DNA of 10,852 bases from Phoronis pallida. Its lineage: Eukaryota > Phoronida > Phoronidae. Location of the stretch: the NCBI GenBank assembly GCA_028565715.1, contig JAOXYC010224239.1:1-10852 (forward strand), given 5' to 3'. A model generated the notes under the pieces. It made no database searches and was not told the DNA's origin. It worked only from the letters and a program-made list of their open reading frames with translations. This document shows positions 1 through 7,400 of this stretch, in pieces; position 1 is the stretch's first letter; each line of letters begins with the position of its first letter. A program made the position numbers and the translations under genes.

Positions 1-93
1 CAGAATGCCAATGAGAAGTTATCCAAAGAGCAACAGGGTCAAGTGAAAATTGTTGAGAAAATGATAGACTCTTTAAAGATATCGCATTCGTGA
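1..93 (+). CDS. Last coding exon of an unidentified upstream gene (partial)
   Basis: Frame 1 is open from the first base to a TGA at 91-93 and gives 30 residues; both other plus frames stop early. The peptide is rich in Lys, Glu and Gln, includes the stretch KLSKEQQGQVKIVEKMIDSL, and looks like a charged amphipathic helix ending in SHS. No start codon or splice acceptor is visible inside the window, so the exon must begin at or before position 1. I do not recognise the family. About 30 open codons could arise by chance, but the composition is protein-like and the following AT-rich stretch is typical of a 3' UTR. The gene would be convergent with TRMT11. Confidence 0.5.
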   Translation, partial: QNANEKLSKEQQGQVKIVEKMIDSLKISHS

Positions 94-856
94 ACTGGTT
101 ATTCAGTGTACGAAATATATTTCACTCAAGGAGAAAATGGACACAACTCATTTGTGAATACAGCTAGTAAAGATGACAGTTTTTGTATGAATGATGACAG
201 CTGAAACAACTAGTCAGACTTATTCAATGGAAAGATGGGGGCTTGTGGGAAAACTTCTAAAACTATATTCCCATTGGCCTATGTTAATTTTTGATAGCAA
301 TTAATAAGCCCTTGGCATTTTAGGTCAGTTGTTAAATGTTGAAGTTAAGCAATTGGGTAGAATTATGTTGAAGATAAGCATTCCGCGAGTCTGTATTGAA
401 CATTCAGTAACTGTTCATCTTTCAATATGTAACACAAGATTTTGTAAAATGCTCCACAAATCATCACATAGTGTAACGGTGTGTTCAAATGTAATTGAAG
501 ATTCAAACTGTTTATGGTAGACAGGCATGGTCAAGTTGCCCCATTTCTTGCTGGGTTTAATAGCCAGTCACCTGATGTGGTCGTTCCACTGTATATTATT
601 TCTTCAACAGAGATCATTTATCTGTTTTATTTAAATAACACAAAATCATTCTGTGTTGTTAGATATTTTGTAGGATAATTGGCATAGCCAATAGATGTTG
701 TTTTTGTCCAAATGTACACGTCTCAGGTGAAGAATTGAACATTTTTGAGGTCTTCAAAAACCTTGCATGCACATGTTGTTGTAATATGAATTATATAGTC
801 GGTCAATGTTGTAGAATTATTGTATCTTGTAACAGTTAAAACTGTTTTCAAAGGTC

Positions 857-862
857 ATTAAA
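857..862 (+). terminator. Candidate poly(A) signal ATTAAA of upstream gene
   Basis: ATTAAA, the commonest variant of the poly(A) hexamer, is followed within about 10-35 bases by a T-rich stretch, as expected of a downstream element. It would give the upstream gene a 3' UTR of roughly 780 bases. A canonical AATAAA on the same strand at 1176-1181 is the alternative; using it would make the two convergent transcripts overlap. Confidence 0.3.
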
Positions 863-1025
863 AAAGATTACATTTATTTTGTCCTTGTTTATTTCTTCTC
901 AATCTACTGCATAATGCTTGGCATGTTTACACCCTCATTCCAATGATCACCTTATATACAGTGTAGTTGTAGAAGGCAAGAACTACTAGAACTGAATGTT
1001 TTCTTATTGATTTTGTACAATTTTT

Positions 1026-1031
1026 TTTATT
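1026..1031 (-). terminator. Candidate poly(A) signal AATAAA of TRMT11
   Basis: TTTATT on the plus strand reads AATAAA on the minus strand, about 320 bases past the TRMT11 stop codon. It is the first canonical hexamer I found on that strand. Further copies at 888-893 and 873-878 could serve as distal sites. Transcript data would be needed to choose among them. Confidence 0.35.
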
Positions 1032-1325
1032 CACAATGAATGAAATGAAAGACATAAGGTACACTTCATGTTTAGGAAATATTACATGCTGTAGGCTACC
1101 AATAGTATTTAAATTTGACTGAGCAATAGGAATTTCCACCAGGCTTTTCGCATAGTTTCTGGTGAAAAAATATCCAATAAAAAGTCCTGTATCGGTGGCA
1201 TTTGCGGTATCTGTCAGTGGGTGAAATCACCTCATCACAATGGCACTAAGAAATAACCTGCTGTTAAGATGCAACATCCACGGGTATCCAATTTCATTAC
1301 CACAAAATCCATGAGCAGTTATAAC

Positions 1326-1349
1326 TATATATATATATATCTATCTATC
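1326..1349. repeat. TA-rich microsatellite touching the TRMT11 stop codon
   Basis: A run of alternating TA followed by CTAT/CTATC units. On the minus strand the coding sequence ends in TGA followed at once by an in-frame TAG and then ATAGATATATAT, so the stop codon borders the simple repeat. Length changes would fall in the 3' UTR and leave the protein intact. Confidence 0.7.
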
Positions 1350-1458
1350 ATCCTGATAAATTATCGTACTTTTTCTTCCTTTCTGGAGCTTTGAAATATT
1401 TGTTTCTAAAACTTTCCTCGTAATGATTTGAATCTATACTTGCACCGTCATCATGCTC
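1348..1458 (-). CDS. TRMT11: TRMT11 coding exon 14 (C-terminus and stop)
   Basis: Encodes EHDDGASIDSNHYEESFRNK, then YF and a basic tail (APERKKK) ending YDNLSG and TGA. The SFR-x-KYF match to human supports this exon. The acceptor is TTTGTAG. Confidence 0.92.
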   Translation of the reverse strand, partial: EHDDGASIDSNHYEESFRNKYFKAPERKKKYDNLSG

Positions 1459-4400
1459 CTACAAAACAACAATTGCAAAAGTGTAAGACAAACAAATAAT
1501 TGAACAATGGGGAAAGGTTGTATAAACCCAAAGACAATCCTCTATTACAACAATCGTGTTTTGTTGAAAACTACTTTCCATTTGTTTTTACGAACTTTGA
1601 GATGCCCATTCAAGGCATCTGAATGCATTTTTTACTGAAAAGTTAGACTTACCTCACATTGAGATGTTTTCTCCATGGTGATTAGTCGCCTAGCAACCTT
1701 GTTCTGTACCAGCACCTGCTCACAGTTAGACACTAGAGTGAAACATGGATGTCTGGGAACATTCTCTTCTGTGTAACTGCAAATCAGAAAATTATTGTGA
1801 AGGGTGGATCTCAAATGAATGTGGAGTCGAGTACAGAGTTTTAATTCACAATTTTTTAACACAACATCCATACATATACATTTATTTGATCATAAGAAAA
1901 ACAATTTTTTGTGAGTTTCGGCTGTCCCAAAGAAAAACTTATTTTATAAATTAAAGCAGCATATGGCGGTCTGTAGTTTCTCTTGCTAGCGGCTTCGGCA
2001 TTTAGAGTAACCATGATTCCATTGAACATTACGCATATATGTATGTGAAATATGTGTATGTTTAAATGTTAGTGTTTTTTTTTGGTAAAAAGGCACTATA
2101 ATTGTTATACAGTAACAAAACATTCAGCAGCCGTTCACTTATCTGTTATGCAGAAGAAAATGCACAACTCATATTCTGTAATATAATCTAAAGGACAGTT
2201 TGTCTTTTAAATCAAGTATTGTTAGTGCAAAGAACTTACTCTGGTATAAAGATAGGTAACCAGTAAACAAGTCTGCCATTCATCTGTAGATATTTAGCAG
2301 CAAAATTCAGTAAATCAGTGAACACATCCGACAGTTGATATGCTCTTTTTGTAGGAAACGCACTGTCTGGTCTGAAAAATATTAAAAGTATTTAACAAAC
2401 CATAGCCAAATTTGATTTATTCAAATGGGATAATGTTATAAATATATCTTTTTGCATATGATTATCTCGACAGTTTAATTTTAATTTAAAACTAGAATAC
2501 ATGTCTGTAGCTCAGTAGGGACCACAAACTTGTCCGATTGCCAAGTAGACATTCTTTGTCATTTGTTACAATTCTAAAGTAAATCAGAGTATCACAATGT
2601 TAGGAGTTCTCGGACAAATATGTATGAAACTGAAATCTAGGAAAACTTTAGTCAAGTCTTACTTTTCTACTGGGGCTTCTTGTCTGCGTGGCCCGACCTT
2701 TTTAGTACCTTCTCTAATTCCATAAGGAGCTAAAATTGAGAAATGAATTTTTTATTCTAATAAATAATAGTTTCTTACAACTTTTGGCAAGTTAACACAG
2801 TGATTATTGCGGAAAATACAAAAACATTACCAGAAAAATTGTAAATAGTATAGCACACTCAGGGAGATTAAAAGAGCTTTACCATGACAAACTGACAAAC
2901 TAAGATAAAAGAAAGCTATGAAATCTAGATTAATGAGCAGTGCGGCTAACAATCAACTCTTTTGTTTTTTATTAATTTGAGTCCAAAAATTAGGTTGTAA
3001 ACTTCAAATATTCAAAAACAATGGTTTCTCAACACTCACGGTCTGTTATTATTGCATCAAACAACATCTGCGGCCTCCACATACTGTGTTGTGATGCATC
3101 GGCTACAAATGCATCTAAGTAATACTGTTCCAAGCCATAATGACGAAGATTGGCTCGAATGTTTTCATCTTCACCTCTTACTGTTTCACCTTTCCGAGTG
3201 GATTTTCCTACAGTTAGATAAGTCGAACAAAGTGTCTTAACAACAAATTCATAGTGGTTGGGCAAAAACTGAACTAAATTACAAGCCTCTGCAGTGTAGT
3301 GGTTAAAGCACTAGATTATGAATCGGGAGGTCCCCGGTTCGATTACCAGGTGAGTGTGTCAAAACCCGGCTTGCTAGTGCCTTGGATGAGCACGTCAATG
3401 GTGGTCCGTGGTTGCTGTTGAAGCGGCTTCAGCCTTTAGAGTAACCATTATATAATAAAAATTAAGATATAATTATGTATTATGTATTTAGAATGCATAT
3501 GATGAAAACAAAATGCCAATATTTTTTCCTTTATCTACATACCTTGCCCATGTATAATATTCCAGTCTAAGTCAGTTCCGATCACATAACCTCCAAAGTG
3601 AGCAGCGGACACGAGGAGACTTCCTGAAGATGAACATAAATCAACATCATAACAAGTTTTGATTCATACTTCATTGTTGGAAAATGATACAGCAGGGTAT
3701 GTTAAAACAATGTGCATATCAACATGATGATACCCCATAATCATGGCCACTAAGAAGTTGAAGTGAAAATACGAAAAAAACTTTTAAAAGAACGTAACAT
3801 GTTTCACCATTTTTTCCAATTGCATTCTCAAATGTACACATACAAACCCATTGCACAAATCATAAGTGAGTCGAAAACGAGACGGAATTATGATTTGTGC
3901 AATGGGTGTGTACGTGTACATTTGAGATTGCAATTATAGACAATAGTGAAACAAGTTACGTTCTGTTAAAAGTATTGTGTTTATTTTCGTATTTTCACTT
4001 TGACAATATGATGATAATGGTCACAATAATTTATCACCACACCAAGCACAAATCATACAATTAGCATTATCCAGTAACTTTCAAGTAAGAAATGTTGAGC
4101 ACCCTGCAATAAAGAATGATGAATTCCTTGTGGGCACGCCTCAATGCTTTAGAACAGTTAAACCCGTACTAAGTCGTTGCCTATAATCAACTAATTAAAG
4201 CCAGCCACAATTCTAATCCATCGAGATATTTATTAGTTACTTCTACATTATCGCCACCACTCACCAGTACCCACGAATGGGTCAAATACAATACTATTCT
4301 GTTTCACACAAGCCAGGTTTGTCATCACCATACTAAGCTTGTGTTCCATACTTGTGTTGCCTAGGAACAAGAAAAGTAAATTTCAAAAAAGTCACAATAA

Positions 4401-7400
4401 ACACAAATTTGTTTGTTGATGTGTGCACCAAGCGTAGTTTTCTTCAAACCAATATTCAAGTATTTTACATTTGGATCTTCTTCACATTTTACATAAAAGG
4501 CTGAAATAACATTTTTTGTGAATTTTTGTACATCGTTATATGATTTAAGATCAAAGGAAAAACTCACCTATAAAATGCCTTTGTTTTAAGTCATACTTTT
4601 TAATGTTATTTCTCTGTCCATCTGCTACCTGTAAAATATATGAAAGTATATTTAAAAAACAACCCAATCCATAACTTGGAAGGTTTTTTGATGAAATTGA
4701 AAGGAACACCCCCAACTTAAAAACTCAATTGCTTCCCAGTTAATAATCTGTACCACCAGCCCTTTGTGGTCCTGATATCACTATAAAACCTGAATCAAAT
4801 CATAATTCTAAAAAATAAATAACAGAAATTAAATATATTTTCACACCAGCAGTGTTTCAGAGAGAAGCAGTACCCAGCCAACTCATGTGGCAAATTCTCG
4901 TTTCAGACAAGATCAATTTTCCGTTTTTTGGGGTTATTTCACAAACTGGAGTTTTGAAATTAAAAATATCGACTGAGAATTAAATGAATTGCAATCATCA
5001 CTACACCACAATGGGAACTTACCCATTTTCCCAGGTACATGTAATCAGGTGTGTCTTTAGACTGGTGTTTTTCATCTCCGTAATATTCTAGAAGATGCAC
5101 TTTTAGATCTGGTTTTTTTAGATTTACTTCCCCCTTGAAACCTACGTGTTCAACTATATACTGAAACAAATGTTTTTAAAGTATACAGCAAAAGTTTATT
5201 TTGTGTGAAAATCTGAATTTTTAAGTGAAAAAAGAACAACTTATTGTTAAGTAAACATTCTTGTCTCAGTCAACAGTTTGTGCATATTCCTAGATATGAG
5301 ACAGACACAGATGATGCAAAAAGTTCTTTTACCCCAAACATACTGTGGAAATAGGTTTTAATTCACTTAACATGGCATCGCTGGTATCACTTTCCGATCC
5401 TAAGAAAAATTAAAATTTAATCCCCAAATACAAAAGAAGGTAAGCTTGAAATATCACTGGAACCATAATTTAATCAAATCAGTTTAAAAAATCCAAAACC
5501 ATACAATGAATCGATGAAATCAAATTTCACCTTCTTTTTTTCTTTTATTTAAAATTTTATCACCCACCCCGGAAATCGTTCCGTGAACATTACATCCAGG
5601 GTTCCATTCACACTCGCATTCTCTCTCACAACTAAAACCCCTGAGCTGAGAGGAGTGAAAGACTTCAGTGTGTCATTTCACCTTGGAAGTAAAAATTTTA
5701 TTTACCGAAGATCACTTGCCAAATTCAAAGAAATTAATGTCCAAGCCTTTTGAAAAATGGCAGAATTAGATAATGTTTATCCATTGTGCCTTGTGTAGAC
5801 TTACATTTATTTTTTCCAATGTCTGTTCAGGTGTATAACTTTTGTTGAACCCATTGATCAACACTTTGAAGGTTATATCAGGAGACAGGTAGGCTGACTG
5901 AAATGAGAAAATAAATCACAACAATTAATGACATTGAAATCATTTGCTGGAGCAACATTATTACAAATATAGTCATGAAAGCAGATATAATGACATGCAA
6001 TAGAGATCAGAATAGTTGAAGGGATATTCACAGAATGGAAGACCACATTGATTTCATTTCAAACAGTACAGATGATCAAAAGTCAATGAAGTAAGTGGAT
6101 TTTGATAAAAAATCCAAATCCTGGATAAAAGGAATCAAAAAGGCAAAACATATGGAAAAGCCATTCAAATGGAAAATTAAAAATATAAAGTACAATTTGA
6201 TAATTATCTAATGAAGTAAGGAGTTCTTAAAGATACTGTCTCCTTGTTGGTGAGAATCTGGGGTCAAAATTCAAATCAACTAAAAATTTTGTGTATGAGT
6301 CCTTTGATGAATATAATTAACCTGCATCATAGTAAAAATAATCAAAAAAATCGGTACCAGGGTAAATTTGAGATCTTTGCATCCAAAAAAACCTTATCCA
6401 TGTCGTACGACAAGGTTTTCGAACATTACACTTTTTTAGGATAAAAAGCTCAAATTTACCCCTTTACCGGTTTTTTAATTTTTTTTTACTAATTTAAGAT
6501 ACAGGTTAATTATATTCATCAAAGAACTCGTACACACAATTTCTAATTGATTTAAGTAAATGTTTTCAACCTACCAATAGTGACTCTGGAAATGATTTGA
6601 GATTCCTAATTGTTTCGTCTAATGTTTCTCCCTCACTCCACAGTTCAAAGGCCGATCTATAATAAAATGGATGAATTTGCATGCTATTCTCAATGTATCT
6701 ACTACAACCGTTTACAATCATACTAAAATTGTAAAATCTCAGTCACTTTCTTACTATGACAGTGTTGCTTGATTGAGTGTTGACCAGCATTTGACAGACT
6801 ACAGTACTGCTATATATTTTGTACTATTTCCAAAAATGTATGTTTTAAAGTCTTCTATACTTTTGTATAAGAATTTATTTCTTGGTCTTTATCACTTTGG
6901 CAAAGTATATACAAAGCATTGTAAAGCAGTTACTTACTTTATAAGAACAGTCCTTGACATAATGTTCATCAAACATGTTTCACTCAAGAACTCAGCAGCA
7001 ACGAATGGGTTCTGAAAAAAAAATAGAAACAGGAAGTCCCTGTCTTATCATAGCAATGTAATGCAACCTTTTTAGATAAAAACTGGTATACAACCAATTT
7101 ATAAGCAATAAATGGAAGTGATCAGAAGGCTGCATACGGGGTTGATCGCGGAAGGATGCCATTTGGCAATGAACCCCATCAACTCAGGTCGAGGGACTCA
7201 ATCAGAGGGGGTCTTCTGAAAGTAAGAGACTGTGTTTAAGTTGAGTGACGTAATCAACATATACTTAGCGAGACTCGATTATCGCGTAGGGAGAACAGAC
7301 CATCGTTTGAGATGGGCTGTGGGAGAGACTAGATACTTTGCAGTGTGGATTGTCTTGCTCAGTACATTTTTAATCACTGTACAGCAATTATGTTAATACC

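Larger units (their letters stand above)
94..1347. other. Convergent 3' UTRs / intergenic spacer
   Basis: AT-rich sequence between the stop of the upstream plus-strand gene and the stop of TRMT11 on the minus strand. No conserved coding segment was seen on either strand; the short open frames here (for example 329-520 and 927-1139) have no recognisable protein features. It should contain the 3' UTRs of both genes, since poly(A)-signal hexamers for each strand lie inside it. A small hairpin, ATTGGC-3 nt-GCCAAT, sits at 678-692. Confidence 0.6.

Noticed and set aside
329-520. 63-residue plus-strand open frame
   Set aside because: It lies in the presumed 3' UTR of the upstream gene, with no domain, no neighbouring splice logic and no recognisable protein pattern.
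927-1139. 70-residue minus-strand open frame downstream of TRMT11
   Set aside because: It sits in the TRMT11 3' UTR and overlaps the candidate poly(A) signal; composition is unremarkable and no homology was recognised.
2507-2519. tRNA A-box-like GTAGCTCAGTAGG
   Set aside because: No B-box or cloverleaf partner follows at the right distance.
3285-3357. Functional tRNA gene
   Set aside because: The promoter boxes are recognisable, but the T-arm and acceptor stem do not pair properly and the sequence runs on into a SINE body, so it is a SINE head.
6244-6444. 66-residue plus-strand open frame
   Set aside because: It lies inside the foldback element of intron 4 and follows its inverted repeat; nothing resembles a transposase.
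6773-7015. 80-residue plus-strand open frame
   Set aside because: It is antisense to TRMT11 exon 3 and its neighbouring introns; the conserved protein is on the minus strand.
7246-7253. CRE-like TGACGTAA in intron 2
   Set aside because: A single short motif deep in an intron with no supporting context; likely chance.
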